The notes under the pieces: model-generated
The model's database searches: none
Told to the model about the DNA's origin: nothing
The model's input: the letters and a program-made list of their open reading frames with translations, nothing else
Part shown: positions 1 through 10,575 of the stretch, one piece after another
Layout: every line of letters starts with the position of its first letter
Numbering within the stretch: the stretch's first letter is position 1
Program-made: the position numbers and the translations under genes
NCBI RefSeq assembly: GCF_003217235.1
Contig: NZ_QJTF01000004.1
Location: 1-64,000 of the forward strand
DNA from: Paramesorhizobium leguminum
Lineage (GTDB): Bacteria; Pseudomonadota; Alphaproteobacteria; Rhizobiales; Rhizobiaceae
Length of the DNA stretch: 64,000 nucleotides
Direction of reading: 5' to 3'

Positions 1-51
1 CGATAAAATTCCACAACAGAATGCTTGAAAGCAGTGCTGTGCCTGGACATG

Positions 52-87
52 AAAAACCCCCGAAGGTTGACATCCAACTTTCGGGGG
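52..87 (-). terminator. Rho-independent terminator of dnaK
   Basis: A 13-bp stem (57-69 with 75-87, one G-T pair) closes a 5-base loop. On the minus strand it is followed by a run of five T (complement of 52-56). It lies 46 bases past the dnaK stop codon and is oriented to end dnaK transcription. No dnaJ follows in the 56 bases visible beyond it. Confidence 0.9.
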
Positions 88-133
88 TCAGTTCAGCGAG
101 GCCGGGCTTTCATGGTTTTAAGATCGCGCGTTG

Positions 134-2044
134 TTATGCGGATTTCTTCTTGTCGTCGTCGATTTCCTCGTAATCAGCATCGACCACATCGTCATCCGAC
201 TTGTCGGAGGCTGCGGCTTCTTCGCCGCCTTCCGAAGCTTGAGCGGACTCATACATGGCCTGGCCAAGCTTCATCGAGACTTCCGCAAGCGTCTGCGTCT
301 TCGCCTTGATGTCCTCGGCGTCGTCGCCTTCCAGCGCTGTCTTCAGCGAGGCGAGCGCATCCTCGATCGACTTCTTGTCATCCGCGGAAACCTTGTCGCC
401 ATAATCCTTGAGCGACTTTTCCGTCGAATGCGCAAGCGCTTCGCCCTGGTTCTTGGCCTCGACCGTCTCGCGGCGCTTCTTGTCGGCTTCGGCATTCGCC
501 TCGGCGTCCTTGACCATCTTTTCGATGTCCGCGTCGGAAAGGCCACCCGATGCCTGGATACGGATCTGGTGCTCCTTGCCCGTGCCCTTGTCCTTGGCCG
601 AGACGTTGACGATGCCGTTAGCGTCGATGTCGAAGGTCACCTCGATCTGCGGTACGCCGCGCGGTGCGGGCGGGATGCCGACGAGATCGAACTGGCCGAG
701 CATCTTGTTGTCCGCCGCCATCTCGCGCTCGCCCTGGAAGACGCGGATCGTCACGGCGGACTGGTTGTCCTCAGCCGTGGAGAAGGTCTGCGACTTCTTG
801 GTCGGGATCGTCGTGTTGCGGTCGATCAGGCGGGTGAACACGCCGCCCAGCGTCTCGATGCCCAGCGACAGCGGGGTCACGTCGAGAAGCAGCACGTCCT
901 TGACGTCGCCCTGTAGCACGCCAGCCTGGATCGCGGCGCCGATGGCGACCACTTCATCCGGGTTGACGCCCTTGTGCGGCTCCTTGCCGAAGAAGGCCTT
1001 CACCACTTCCTGCACCTTGGGCATGCGCGTCATGCCGCCGACGAGAATGACCTCGTCGATTTCGGCTGCCTTGAGGCCGGCATCCTTGAGCGCTGCCTTG
1101 CAGGGCTCGATGGTGCGCTGGATCAGATCATCCACCAGGCTTTCGAACTTGGCGCGGGTGAGCTTCATCGTCAGGTGCTTCGGACCGCTGGCATCCGCCG
1201 TGATGAACGGCAGGTTGATTTCGGTCTGCTGCGCGGAGGAGAGCTCGATCTTGGCCTTTTCCGCAGCTTCCTTGAGGCGCTGCAGGGCAAGCTTGTCGTT
1301 CTTGAGATCGATGCCCTGTTCCTTCTTGAACTCAGCCGCCAGATATTCGACCAGACGCATGTCGAAATCCTCGCCGCCGAGGAAGGTATCGCCATTGGTT
1401 GACTTCACCTCGAACACGCCGTCGCCGATTTCAAGAACCGAGACGTCGAAGGTACCGCCGCCAAGGTCATAGACAGCGATCGTCTTGCCTTCCTTCTTTT
1501 CAAGCCCGTAGGCGAGAGCGGCAGCGGTCGGCTCGTTGATGATGCGCAGCACTTCGAGGCCGGCGATCTTGCCCGCGTCCTTGGTTGCCTGGCGCTGGGC
1601 GTCGTTGAAATAGGCGGGAACCGTGATGACGGCCTGTTCGACCTTTTCGCCAAGATAGGCTTCGGCGGTTTCCTTCATCTTCTGAAGGATCATCGCGGAA
1701 ATCTGCGAAGGCGAATATTTCTTGCCGTGCACCTCGACCCAGGCATCGCCATTGTCACCCTTGACGATCTTGTAAGGCACAAGGTCCTTGTCCTTCTTGA
1801 CCATCGGGTCGTCATAGCGGCGGCCGATCAGGCGCTTGACGGCGAACAGCGTTCCCTCCGGATTGGTCACGCCCTGACGCTTGGCGGGCTGACCCACCAG
1901 GATTTCGTCGCTATCCGTAAACGCCACGATCGAAGGCGTGGTGCGCGCGCCCTCGGCATTTTCGATGACCTTCGCGTTTTTGCCATCCATGACGGCGACG
2001 CAGGAGTTGGTCGTTCCCAGATCGATACCAATTACTTTTGCCAT
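134..2044 (-). CDS. dnaK: Molecular chaperone DnaK (Hsp70)
   Basis: This is a full-length Hsp70 of 636 residues, a cytosolic ATP-dependent chaperone that works with DnaJ and GrpE on unfolded proteins. The nucleotide-binding domain begins with GIDLGTTNS (residues 6-14) and carries the phosphate-2 region ([10 protein letters not shown]) and the adenosine motif (GGMTRMP). The linker [16 protein letters not shown] leads into the substrate-binding domain. The tail is acidic with lysines, typical of alphaproteobacterial DnaK. It has its own heat-shock-type promoter upstream and a strong terminator downstream, so it is probably transcribed alone. dnaJ, normally next to dnaK in rhizobia, lies about 10.6 kb away on the other strand. 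Confidence 0.99.
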   Translation of the reverse strand: MAKVIGIDLGTTNSCVAVMDGKNAKVIENAEGARTTPSIVAFTDSDEILVGQPAKRQGVTNPEGTLFAVKRLIGRRYDDPMVKKDKDLVPYKIVKGDNGDAWVEVHGKKYSPSQISAMILQKMKETAEAYLGEKVEQAVITVPAYFNDAQRQATKDAGKIAGLEVLRIINEPTAAALAYGLEKKEGKTIAVYDLGGGTFDVSVLEIGDGVFEVKSTNGDTFLGGEDFDMRLVEYLAAEFKKEQGIDLKNDKLALQRLKEAAEKAKIELSSAQQTEINLPFITADASGPKHLTMKLTRAKFESLVDDLIQRTIEPCKAALKDAGLKAAEIDEVILVGGMTRMPKVQEVVKAFFGKEPHKGVNPDEVVAIGAAIQAGVLQGDVKDVLLLDVTPLSLGIETLGGVFTRLIDRNTTIPTKKSQTFSTAEDNQSAVTIRVFQGEREMAADNKMLGQFDLVGIPPAPRGVPQIEVTFDIDANGIVNVSAKDKGTGKEHQIRIQASGGLSDADIEKMVKDAEANAEADKKRRETVEAKNQGEALAHSTEKSLKDYGDKVSADDKKSIEDALASLKTALEGDDAEDIKAKTQTLAEVSMKLGQAMYESAQASEGGEEAAASDKSDDDVVDADYEEIDDDKKKSA

Positions 2045-2164
2045 ATCACGTTCTCCATTCAGCAGGCTGCCGGGACCTCTGCCGAGCGTTCCATTCAGCA
2101 GCCCCTACGGGGTTTAAACAGCACGTGGGCCCGTTGCCCGGAAACCAGCACGCCGCACGCGGCG

Positions 2165-2194
2165 TATATAAGTAGGGCGGTTTTTCCCTGCAAG
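2165..2194 (-). promoter_or_regulatory. Probable RpoH (sigma-32) heat-shock promoter of dnaK
   Basis: Reading the minus strand, CTTG (2194-2191) is followed after 18 bases by CTTATATA (2172-2165). This fits the alphaproteobacterial RpoH pattern (CTTG, 17-18 bases, C-rich/TAT box). The site is about 120 bases upstream of the dnaK start codon. The 5' leader also holds two copies of CATTCAGCAG. The promoter call is inferred from the match, the position and dnaK's known heat regulation. Confidence 0.65.
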
Positions 2195-2239
2195 CCGCGA
2201 AGCCGCGACGGGCGGTAAAAACCTTGGGATTGGGTAGAC

Positions 2240-3226
2240 TTAGATATCTTCCCAGCCGCAGCTTTCTCCCGCACGATAGATGGCATCGATAAATTTTTGG
2301 TTTTCAAGCGAATTTTCCAATGTGAAGACCGGTACGTCTTCGCCCGCCACAGCCTTGGCGAAGTTCTGCGCTTGAAGCTGGTAGTGGTTAACGTCCTGGA
2401 AATTCCATTCGCGCGCTTCCGTGTGACTGGCATCGTGGAGCGTTATACGGGCGTGGCCGTATTTGCCGGTATTGAAGGGCGCATGGACCTCGATGAAGCC
2501 CTTGTCGCCATGGAAAACCATGGACTGGCGCTGCGCCATCTGGGTGGAAACGTAAAAGCTAAGATCGAATCCTTCGAATTCCGCCGTGACATTGGCATAG
2601 CGGTCAGTACCGAAATCCGGGTCACGCTCGACCGTTGCCCGCACGCGCTTGGGTTCCAGCCCCGTGCTCATACGGGTGGCGACAACAGGATAAACGCCGA
2701 TATCGGGCAGCGCCCCGCCGCCGAGCGCCGGTTGATTGCGCATATTGCCGGGATCCTTGTTGAAATAGGTGAAGGCGCCCTGCACATGGCGGAGCGCACC
2801 GATGGCGCCGGAAGCGATCAATTCGCGCACCTTGATCCATTGCGGGTGATGATAGACCATGAACGCCTCGGCGATCAGAACATTGTGAGCATCGCGCGCG
2901 CTGATCAGCGCTGCGATTTCGCTTGCATGAAGCGCGATCGGCTTTTCGCACAGCACATGCTTCCCCGCTTCCGCCGCCTTTATCGCCCATTCCACATGCT
3001 GGGAGGTCGGCAGCGGAATATAGACGCCGTCGATGGTTTCGGAGGCGAGCATTTCCTCATACGAGCCCAAAGCATGCGGCGCGCCGAACCGATCAGCCAC
3101 GGCGCGGGCCTTGGCGATATCGCGGCTGGCGATCGCCGTCACCACGCCGTTATCTGCCGCGCAAAGCGCTGGAATCACTTGGCTAACGCCGATTTTTGCC
3201 GTCGAAAGAACACCCCAGCGGAACAT
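2240..3226 (-). CDS. Gfo/Idh/MocA family NAD(P)-dependent oxidoreductase
   Basis: The 328-residue protein has an N-terminal Rossmann domain and a C-terminal alpha/beta domain of the GFO_IDH_MocA family. The family signature CEKPIA, whose lysine takes part in catalysis, follows GKHVL in the N-terminal third. Members oxidise or reduce hydroxyl groups of sugars, inositols or trans-dihydrodiols with NAD(P). The opening [10 protein letters not shown] resembles glucose-fructose oxidoreductase and dihydrodiol dehydrogenase-like members, but the substrate cannot be read from sequence. A GAGGAG ribosome site precedes the ATG. It lies on the same strand as dnaK, with dnaK's own promoter between them. 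Confidence 0.92.
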   Translation of the reverse strand: MFRWGVLSTAKIGVSQVIPALCAADNGVVTAIASRDIAKARAVADRFGAPHALGSYEEMLASETIDGVYIPLPTSQHVEWAIKAAEAGKHVLCEKPIALHASEIAALISARDAHNVLIAEAFMVYHHPQWIKVRELIASGAIGALRHVQGAFTYFNKDPGNMRNQPALGGGALPDIGVYPVVATRMSTGLEPKRVRATVERDPDFGTDRYANVTAEFEGFDLSFYVSTQMAQRQSMVFHGDKGFIEVHAPFNTGKYGHARITLHDASHTEAREWNFQDVNHYQLQAQNFAKAVAGEDVPVFTLENSLENQKFIDAIYRAGESCGWEDI

Positions 3227-3312
3227 GGCAACTCCTCAATGTTTGTTTGGGGCAAGCTATCCACCGACATGACAAAAAGAAAGGCTGGACAAAATGAAAG
3301 GCTGGAGGCCAC

Positions 3313-4197
3313 TCAGGATTTGTAGAAATCGATGAAGGCGCGCAGCGCCGGGCGCATCCGCCTGCGGCTGGGATAATAGAGATAAAAGCCGGGGAAGGGC
3401 GCGCACCAATCCTCCAGCACCCGCACCAGTCGGCCATCGGCAACGGCGTCGGCCACATGAAGATCGAACAGGAACGCCAGACCGGCGCCCTGAAGCGCGG
3501 CTTCGAGGGCGAGCCTGTCATCATTGAGGATCAGGGGGCCATTGACTGCCATGTCGATGGTTTCATCGCCTTTTTCGAATTCCCAGCGATAAATGCGGCC
3601 GGATGAAAAGCGATGGTTGATGCAGCGGTGGTGTATGAGATCCGATGGATGCTGCGGAATGCCATGTCGTGCGAAATAGGCGGGCGTGGCGACGACCGCG
3701 CCGCATATCGACGGCCCGAAACGCACAGCCACCATGTCGCGCTCAAGACTTTCATTGAGCCTTATTCCAGCATCGAAGCCTTCGGCGACGATATCGACGA
3801 AATTATCCTCGATGCAGATATCGAGCGTGACATCGGGATACGTTTCGCAGAATTCGCCGAAGCGCTGCGCCACCATAAGATGACCGACCGCTCGCGGCAC
3901 GCTCAGCCGCAGCGTGCCGGCGACGGTATCCTTCATTTCCACTGCAGCGCCGAGCGCCAGTTCGATTTCGCTGAGCGCCGGTGACAGGCGCTCGAGAAGC
4001 CGTCTGCCCGCCTCCGTCGGCGCGACGCTGCGAGTCGTGCGCGCAAGCAGCGCCACACCGAGACTTTCCTCCAGTGTTGAGATGGCATGGCTGACGGCGG
4101 ATGGCGCGATCTGCAGTTCCCTGGCTGCGGCGCGAAAGCTGCCATGCGCGGCGACGGAGGCGAGAACGGCGAGTTGTGAGAGCTGGTTTCGGTTCAT
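3313..4197 (-). CDS. LysR-family transcriptional regulator
   Basis: The 294-residue protein has an N-terminal winged helix-turn-helix (residues about 1-60, with the family pattern around FRAAARELQIAPSAVSHAI) and a LysR substrate-binding domain of the subfamily that includes DsdC/GcvA-like and AKR- or SDR-linked regulators. It is divergent from the aldo/keto reductase at 4294, with 96 bases between start codons. A perfect interrupted palindrome lies next to its own start codon. This layout is typical of a LysR protein controlling the divergent enzyme gene and itself; the inducer is unknown. Confidence 0.93.
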   Translation of the reverse strand: MNRNQLSQLAVLASVAAHGSFRAAARELQIAPSAVSHAISTLEESLGVALLARTTRSVAPTEAGRRLLERLSPALSEIELALGAAVEMKDTVAGTLRLSVPRAVGHLMVAQRFGEFCETYPDVTLDICIEDNFVDIVAEGFDAGIRLNESLERDMVAVRFGPSICGAVVATPAYFARHGIPQHPSDLIHHRCINHRFSSGRIYRWEFEKGDETIDMAVNGPLILNDDRLALEAALQGAGLAFLFDLHVADAVADGRLVRVLEDWCAPFPGFYLYYPSRRRMRPALRAFIDFYKS

Positions 4198-4198
4198 T

Positions 4199-4215
4199 GT
4201 TCTAAATTATAGAAC
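4199..4215. promoter_or_regulatory. Probable LysR operator in divergent promoter
   Basis: GTTCTA-AATTA-TAGAAC is a perfect 6+5+6 palindrome placed directly upstream of the LysR start codon, in the intergenic region shared with the aldo/keto reductase gene. It contains a T-N11-A core as expected for LysR-type regulators. No binding data are available; this is an inference from symmetry and position. Confidence 0.55.
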
Positions 4216-4293
4216 GGCCCGTAAAATTAAAGCGATATTATCGAATAGTGCCTACAACCCTATCTATGGCATCCCATCCAAAGGAGCTTCCAG

Positions 4294-5298
<1,005 letters not shown>

Positions 5299-5308
5299 CT
5301 CTGGATAC

Positions 5309-5450
5309 CTCCTTCCCCCTTGCGGGGAAGGTGGCCGCGTAGCGGACGGATGGGGGTGGTAAAGGCAGCGCGCTGTGATCGTCTGTTAGAGTGCAAACGT
5401 CACCACCCCCACCCGACCCTACGGGCCACCCTTCCCGCAAGGGGGAGGGA
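5309..5450. repeat. Long imperfect inverted repeat between convergent genes
   Basis: Two arms of about 50 bases (5309-5360 and 5401-5450) are near reverse complements, built around CCTTCCCCCTTGCGGGGAAG and GGATGGGGGTGGT, with about 40 bases between them. The element fills the gap between the aldo/keto reductase and the convergent yehW stop. It looks like a rhizobial-type intergenic palindromic element rather than a simple terminator; no transposase is present. Confidence 0.75.
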
Positions 5451-5464
5451 AGGGGCCGTGCCTA

Positions 5465-6214
5465 TTATTTCCCCACCAACCCCATTCTCCGCGCCAGCCT
5501 GCGCTCGATTGCCGAAAGTCCGTCGTAAATAAGCACTGCCAGTACCCCGACGATCAACCCACCCTGCAGGATGAAGGCGAGGTTGTTGGAGATGAGGCCG
5601 GCGATGATGACCTCGCCCAGCGTCTTTGCCGCCACCGTGGACCCGATGGTGGCGGTGGAAAGGCTGATCACTACGGAAAGCCGGATGCCAGCCAGAATAA
5701 CGGGAAGCGCCAGCGGCAGCTCGACCTTGAAAAGCCTCTGGCGCTCGTTCATGCCCATGCCCTTGGCCGCCTCCATCACGGTGCCGGGCAAATTGGTGAG
5801 GCCGGTTAGCGCGTTCTCGAAAATCGGCAGCAGCCCATAGAGGAACAGCGCGATCAGCGTCGGCTTGGCGCCGAAGCCGATGGCTGGGACCGCAAGCGCC
5901 AGCACGGCGACAGGCGGAAAAGTCTGGCCCACATTGACGAGGCTGCGCGACAGGGGCAGGAATTCCGCGCCGATGGGCCTCGTGACGAGGATTGCCAGCG
6001 CCAGTGCCACAAAAATGGCGGCAAGCGTGGCGGCGAGGACGATGCCAAGATGCTCGAGCGTCAGCATCAGGAGGCTGCCCTGATTGTAGATCGCAGGCGC
6101 GCCGTTTTCCGTCAGCGGCTGCAGAACCGGCTCGAACCAATGCGGCCGCAGGAGAAAGACCACCAGCAAAGCGAGCACGCAAAGCCGTAGGACAAGCGGC
6201 AGGGAAAGCCTCAT
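5465..6214 (-). CDS. yehW: Osmoprotectant ABC transporter permease, YehW type
   Basis: The 249-residue integral membrane protein has about six hydrophobic segments and a binding-protein-dependent transport (ProW/OpuBB-like) domain. The EAA coupling loop is recognisable near EAAKGMGMNERQRLFKVELPLALP. It is the last gene of a four-gene operon in the order binding protein, YehY permease, YehX ATPase, YehW permease, identical to osmF-yehYXW of enterobacteria. Its start overlaps the ATPase stop by 4 bases. The role is a second permease subunit for uptake of glycine betaine or a related compatible solute; the exact ligand is inferred only. Confidence 0.9.
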   Translation of the reverse strand: MRLSLPLVLRLCVLALLVVFLLRPHWFEPVLQPLTENGAPAIYNQGSLLMLTLEHLGIVLAATLAAIFVALALAILVTRPIGAEFLPLSRSLVNVGQTFPPVAVLALAVPAIGFGAKPTLIALFLYGLLPIFENALTGLTNLPGTVMEAAKGMGMNERQRLFKVELPLALPVILAGIRLSVVISLSTATIGSTVAAKTLGEVIIAGLISNNLAFILQGGLIVGVLAVLIYDGLSAIERRLARRMGLVGK

Positions 6215-7146
6215 GCCGGCCTCGCCGCGCGCTTGACAAGGCCCTGCACGGTGACACGCCCGATGCGTTTGCCATCTGCCTCCACCGGCAGCGCTTCGCG
6301 CCCGGACCAGAGCAGTTCTGCGAGAGCGTCGCGCTGCGTCGCCGCGGCCGGCAAAGCCGGGCCCTTCGCTGTTCCCGGCTCCACCGCATCGCGAATTTGG
6401 TTCAGCGACAACAGCCGGAAGGCCCTGTCGCCCGCGCCGACCAGCGTTTCGACGAAGGGCGTGGCGGGCTTTTTGAGGATTTGCGCCGGCGTCGCATATT
6501 GAATCAGTTTGCCCTCATCCATGACGGCGATGCGGTCGCCCAGAAGAATGGCTTCCTCCATGTCGTGGGTGACGAGGATGATGGTGGTGCCGAACCGTTT
6601 GTTGATGGCGAGAATGTCTTCTTGCGCCTTGGCCCGGATCACCGGATCGAGCGCGCCGAAGGGCTCGTCCATGAGAAGCACGTTCGGCTCCGCCGCCAGC
6701 GCACGCGCGACGCCCACGCGCTGTTGCTGGCCGCCCGAAAGCTCGCGCGGGTAGCGCGGGCCGAAAGTGGCGGGATCGAGCTGGAACAGTTCCAGAAGCT
6801 CGCCCACCCGCGCGGCTATGCGGGCCTTGTCCCAGCCGAGCAGGTCAGGCACGGTGGCGATATTCTGCGCCACCGTGCGATGCGGGAAGAGCCCGTTGCC
6901 CTGGATGGCATAGCCGATATGGCGGCGCAGCTCATAGGCCGGCACGTCTCTATTGTCGCGGCCATCGAGCTTGATTACGCCTGAGGTCGGCTCGACCAGG
7001 CGGTTGATCATGCGCAGCAGCGTGGTCTTGCCGGACCCTGAGGTGCCGACGACCGCGGTGATGGTGCGCGGCTCGACCACGAAGGACACATCCTTCACGA
7101 CTTCCTCGTCGCCATAGCGCTTCGTTATGTTTTCGATCTCGATCAT
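6211..7146 (-). CDS. yehX: Osmoprotectant ABC transporter ATP-binding protein, YehX type
   Basis: The 311-residue ABC ATPase has Walker A GTSGSGKTT (about residues 34-42), Q-loop, signature LSGGQQQR, Walker B LLMDEP and switch histidine in VTHDMEEA. The C-terminal region past residue about 240 is a shortened extension ending in a sequence like the end of a CBS domain (LPVEADGKRIGRVTVQGLV), as in ProV/OpuA-class ATPases whose CBS domains sense ionic strength. It overlaps the neighbouring permease genes by 4 bases on both sides, so translation is coupled through the operon. It energises the YehY/YehW permease pair. Confidence 0.93.
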   Translation of the reverse strand: MIEIENITKRYGDEEVVKDVSFVVEPRTITAVVGTSGSGKTTLLRMINRLVEPTSGVIKLDGRDNRDVPAYELRRHIGYAIQGNGLFPHRTVAQNIATVPDLLGWDKARIAARVGELLELFQLDPATFGPRYPRELSGGQQQRVGVARALAAEPNVLLMDEPFGALDPVIRAKAQEDILAINKRFGTTIILVTHDMEEAILLGDRIAVMDEGKLIQYATPAQILKKPATPFVETLVGAGDRAFRLLSLNQIRDAVEPGTAKGPALPAAATQRDALAELLWSGREALPVEADGKRIGRVTVQGLVKRAARPA

Positions 7147-8342
7147 GCGGACACCTTTCGGCTGCCGTTGAATGTGCTCATTTCGGTAATGGCATCGAGT
7201 ATGACGGCGGCGGCAAAGGCGAGCGCCACGGTGGGCACCGCGCCAAGCAGCACCAGATCCATCGCCGTCTGGCCGATGCCCTGAAAGACGAAGACCCCGA
7301 AACCGCCGCCGCCGATGAGCGCGGCGATGGTGGCAAGGCCGATATTCTGCACCAGCACGATCCTTATCCCGGTCAGGATGACCGGAAAGGCGAGCGGAAA
7401 CTCGATCTGGAAGAGGCGCTGCCAGGTGGTCATGCCCATGCCGCGCGCCGCTTCGTTCGCCGCCGGCGGCACGCCTGCAAGCCCCGCCACGGTGTTCGCC
7501 ACCACGGGGAGGAGCGAATAGAGGAACAGCGCTATAAAGGCGGGCGGCGCGCCGATGCCGCGAATGCCAATGGCGCTTGCGCCCGGCACATGCAGGGCGA
7601 TCCAGCCGAGCGGCGCGATCAGGAGACCGAAAAGCGCGATGGATGGGATCGTCTGGATGATGTTGAGGACGTTCAGCACCGCGTCACGCAGCACCGGCAC
7701 GCGGTGGCAGAGAATGCCGAGCGGTATGCCCACCGTCACCGCCGCCGCGAGCGAGCCGAGCGCCAGTTCCAGATGCGTGGCGCCCTCGGTCCAGAAACTG
7801 TCGGCGCGGTTGGCATATTCCTTGAGGATCGACAGGCCGTTCCAGCTGCCTGAAAGAAGAATCGCGCCAAGCGCCAGCGCGGCGAGCCCGAGCGCGCCGA
7901 CGCGTGCGGCGGGCCGCAGGTCGAGCCGGGCCAGGCTATCGGTGATGAGCAGCGTAAAGGCGAAGCTCAGGAGCCAGAAGCCGGAGGCGGGCGAAACGCG
8001 GGCGTACGTGTTGCCGTCCGGCGTCAGATGACCGGGAGTAAGACCGATGAGGACGAGTAGCGCGACAAGCGCTGCAACCCCTGCTGCCAGCCGCCATAAA
8101 ATGCCAAAACGCATGAGGCCGATGAGCGTGGCCGTGCCGAGAACGCAAACCAGCGTGATTGCCGCCCATACTGGAAGGGCCTCGAAGATCGTTCGTCCCT
8201 CGCCGGCAACGATCCGGTTGGCGCGGAAGGTGGCGAAGGGCAGGAGGATGCCGCACATCGCGATTATGGCGATGACGACGCCGAGTTTGTCGAGGCCGAT
8301 GCGTCCCATGCCTCCCTCCCCAAATAGCGCCTCGCTGACCAC
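7143..8342 (-). CDS. yehY: Osmoprotectant ABC transporter permease, YehY type (long form)
   Basis: The 399-residue permease is longer than YehW because of an N-terminal half with several extra hydrophobic segments (residues about 15-180), followed by the conserved permease domain with the EAA loop EAARGMGMTTWQRLFQIEFPLAFP. This long-plus-short permease architecture is characteristic of the YehYW pair. The start codon lies 4 bases after the binding-protein stop. The first residues read MVSEALFGEGGMGRIGLDK, so a slightly downstream start is possible. Predicted location: inner membrane. Confidence 0.9.
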   Translation of the reverse strand: MVSEALFGEGGMGRIGLDKLGVVIAIIAMCGILLPFATFRANRIVAGEGRTIFEALPVWAAITLVCVLGTATLIGLMRFGILWRLAAGVAALVALLVLIGLTPGHLTPDGNTYARVSPASGFWLLSFAFTLLITDSLARLDLRPAARVGALGLAALALGAILLSGSWNGLSILKEYANRADSFWTEGATHLELALGSLAAAVTVGIPLGILCHRVPVLRDAVLNVLNIIQTIPSIALFGLLIAPLGWIALHVPGASAIGIRGIGAPPAFIALFLYSLLPVVANTVAGLAGVPPAANEAARGMGMTTWQRLFQIEFPLAFPVILTGIRIVLVQNIGLATIAALIGGGGFGVFVFQGIGQTAMDLVLLGAVPTVALAFAAAVILDAITEMSTFNGSRKVSA

Positions 8343-8346
8343 GAAA

Positions 8347-9270
8347 TTACTTCACGAAACCGTTCTTCGTGAGGAAATCCGTTGCCACGGCCTTTGCCGG
8401 TTCGCCGCCTACCTGGACGCGTCCGTTCAGACCCTGCAGGGTGACGAGATCGAGCTTTTCGAACACCGGCTTAAGCAGCGTTTCGATTTGCGGATATTTC
8501 TTCAACACTGCCTCACGGATGATCGGCGTCGGCTGGTAGACGGGCTGAACGTGCTTGTCGTCCTGGAGGACGGCGAGGCCGGATTCCGCAATGCCGCCAT
8601 CGGTGCCATAAACCATCGCGGCGTTGGCGCCACTGGTCTTGTTGGCGGCGGCTGCGATGGTTGCCGCCGTATCACCGCCTGAGAGGGTGATGAGCTGGTC
8701 CGGCTTCAACGTGAAACCGTAGGCCGTCTGGAAAGCAGGCAATGCCCCGGCGGAATTGACGAACTCCGAGGACGCGGCAAGCACGATATCGCCGCCACCG
8801 GCGACATATTTGCCGAAATCGCTGAAGGTGACGATCTTGTTCGGCTCCGCGACGTCCTTCCGCAGCGCGACGCCCCAGGTGTTATTGGCGGGCGACGGCG
8901 TCAGCCAGACGATCTTGTTGGCGTCGAAATCGAGCTTCTTGGCTTCGGCATAGGCTTGGCCTGCATCTTTCCAGAGCGGATCGCCGGCCTTTTCGAAGAA
9001 GAACGCGGCATTGCCGGTATATTCAGGATAGATGTCGATCTCGCCGGCTATCAGCGCCTTGCGCATCACCGGCGTCGTTCCGAGCTGGATGCGGTCCGTG
9101 ACGGGAACGTCGCCGGCCTTGAGCACGGCAAGGATGATATTGCCCAGCACGCCGCCTTCCGTATCGATCTTGGAGGAAACGACGACCTGCGCGTTCGCGG
9201 AAGCGGTGGCAAGCCCGAGGCCCAGAACTGCGCCGAGCGCGGCTTTAAGAAAGAAATTCCGATAGGACAT
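8347..9270 (-). CDS. osmF: Osmoprotectant ABC transporter substrate-binding protein (OsmF/YehZ type)
   Basis: The 307-residue protein has a Sec signal peptide (hydrophobic residues about 8-27, likely cut after ANA) and an OpuAC/glycine-betaine-binding domain with typical segments such as DIYPEYTGNAAFF and the C-terminal EAVLKKYPQIETLL. It is periplasmic and delivers the ligand to the YehY/YehW/YehX complex. It is the promoter-proximal gene of the operon; 165 bases separate it from the upstream gene, room enough for its own promoter. In enterobacteria this system is stress-induced; I see no clear promoter consensus here. Confidence 0.92.
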   Translation of the reverse strand: MSYRNFFLKAALGAVLGLGLATASANAQVVVSSKIDTEGGVLGNIILAVLKAGDVPVTDRIQLGTTPVMRKALIAGEIDIYPEYTGNAAFFFEKAGDPLWKDAGQAYAEAKKLDFDANKIVWLTPSPANNTWGVALRKDVAEPNKIVTFSDFGKYVAGGGDIVLAASSEFVNSAGALPAFQTAYGFTLKPDQLITLSGGDTAATIAAAANKTSGANAAMVYGTDGGIAESGLAVLQDDKHVQPVYQPTPIIREAVLKKYPQIETLLKPVFEKLDLVTLQGLNGRVQVGGEPAKAVATDFLTKNGFVK

Positions 9271-9370
9271 GTCCGTATTCCCTTTGTTCCGGTGCGGACT
9301 GGGGAGGAACCATCGATATGAGCCAAAGGGAAGTACCCCGACCCTATCCTACTGACATCCGGTGTCTGGA

Positions 9371-9392
9371 GCATGATCGGATAAGATCATGC
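9371..9392. repeat. Truncated copy of the dispersed palindrome
   Basis: GCATGATC, a 6-base remnant, then GATCATGC: only the outer arms of the 43-bp palindrome found elsewhere in the window remain, with the inner stem deleted. It is followed by GGTAAA, similar to the GGCTAAA after full copies. It sits upstream of osmF. Confidence 0.7.
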
Positions 9393-9435
9393 GGTAAACC
9401 AAACGGAGCGTCCCATTGAAACCTTTCAGAATGCT

Positions 9436-10575
9436 TTAGGTTGCAAAACTCCGCGCAAACAGCCGGTTCAGGTCGGTTATGACAGCGCGAGCGCTCTCTC
9501 CGAGCAACAACCCTTCGTTAAGCCGGTCGGACGCCACCTGCTGAAAGGCCATGAAACCATCGTGGCGCGGGCGCAGCCAGGCGCCTTCCAGCGTCTTGCG
9601 CGTGGCCGTGTAGAAATCGCTTGTCGCCGCGTTCACCACTTGGTCTTCCCATGCGGCGGCGTGACCGGGCTGTCCACCGGAAGCGGCGTAGAGGCCGCGC
9701 TGGACATCGCCGCCGGCAATCCAGTAGGCAAAATCGATGGCTTCGCGCTGGTTTTTAGAGAAAGCCGAAACGGCTATGCCAGTGCCGCCAAGCGCCGAGC
9801 CGACCGGGCCGGCGTCGCCCGCGGCGGGAATATCGCCAAAGCGGATGGTGGCCGGACGAAAGCCGGGAATGGCGTAATTGACATAGCCATAGATCAGCGG
9901 CGAGCAGGCGAAGGGCGAGTTTTCTTCCGCCATCTTTTCCAGAACGGCAATCGGGTCCATCTCGAAGCAGAAGGGATCGACCAACGCCGCGATCTCCCGC
10001 AGCATCTCGAACACGGTACATCCGTCTTCAACACCGATAAGTTCGCCCGGGCCGTCGCTGGCGCAGGGATGGCCGAGATTGCCGCTCAAGGTGAAGAAGC
10101 TCATCAGCGAATGCGGCGGTCTGAGCGGCAGAAGCACGCGGCCCTGCCGCGCCAGTTCCAGCACCTCGCTCCATTGGGTAGGCGCCGTCTCCAACATATC
10201 CGGACGCCAGGCCTGAACCTGCGTCGCCGCGTCGATGGGAAAGGCCCATTGCCGGCCTTGCCAATGATAGCTCGGAAAGGATTTGCCGACACTTGCCTTG
10301 GCGAGCGCAGCCATATCCATCTCGCGCCCCGGAATATCGAGCGGCGCAAGGCATCCTTCAGCCGTTATCTGGCCGACATGCGGATGATCGATGACGATGA
10401 GATCATAGGCCTTCGCCAGTTCCTCGACCGGGAAGCTCTCGAAATCCTGCAGCGAACGCTTGTCCCATTCGATCGCAACGCCTGTCTTCTCCTGCCACAG
10501 CCGGGAACAGGCGACCATCGGATCGTAGCCGCGCGGGTGGCTCCAGGTCATGCCCTTTAAAATCACGTCGCTCAC
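9436..10575 (-). CDS. Solute-binding-protein homologue without signal peptide
   Basis: The 379-residue protein resembles family 1 extracellular solute-binding proteins: two-lobed SBP-like motifs include LAKAYDLIVIDHPHVG, FPIDAATQVQAWRPDML and GGTGIAVSAFSKNQREAIDFAYWIAGG. Unlike such proteins it begins MSDVILKGMTWSHPRGYDP and has no hydrophobic leader. The start cannot move upstream into a signal peptide because the ATG overlaps the stop of the CoA-transferase gene by 4 bases (ATGA). It is therefore probably cytosolic and co-translated with the CoA-transferase. No permease or ATPase is adjacent on this strand other than the complete osmF system. Its role is unknown; it might bind the acid or CoA ester handled by its partner. 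Confidence 0.8.
   Translation of the reverse strand: MSDVILKGMTWSHPRGYDPMVACSRLWQEKTGVAIEWDKRSLQDFESFPVEELAKAYDLIVIDHPHVGQITAEGCLAPLDIPGREMDMAALAKASVGKSFPSYHWQGRQWAFPIDAATQVQAWRPDMLETAPTQWSEVLELARQGRVLLPLRPPHSLMSFFTLSGNLGHPCASDGPGELIGVEDGCTVFEMLREIAALVDPFCFEMDPIAVLEKMAEENSPFACSPLIYGYVNYAIPGFRPATIRFGDIPAAGDAGPVGSALGGTGIAVSAFSKNQREAIDFAYWIAGGDVQRGLYAASGGQPGHAAAWEDQVVNAATSDFYTATRKTLEGAWLRPRHDGFMAFQQVASDRLNEGLLLGESARAVITDLNRLFARSFAT

Noticed and set aside
5309-5450. Insertion sequence ends
   Set aside because: The arms are inverted repeats only about 40 bases apart with no transposase frame between them.
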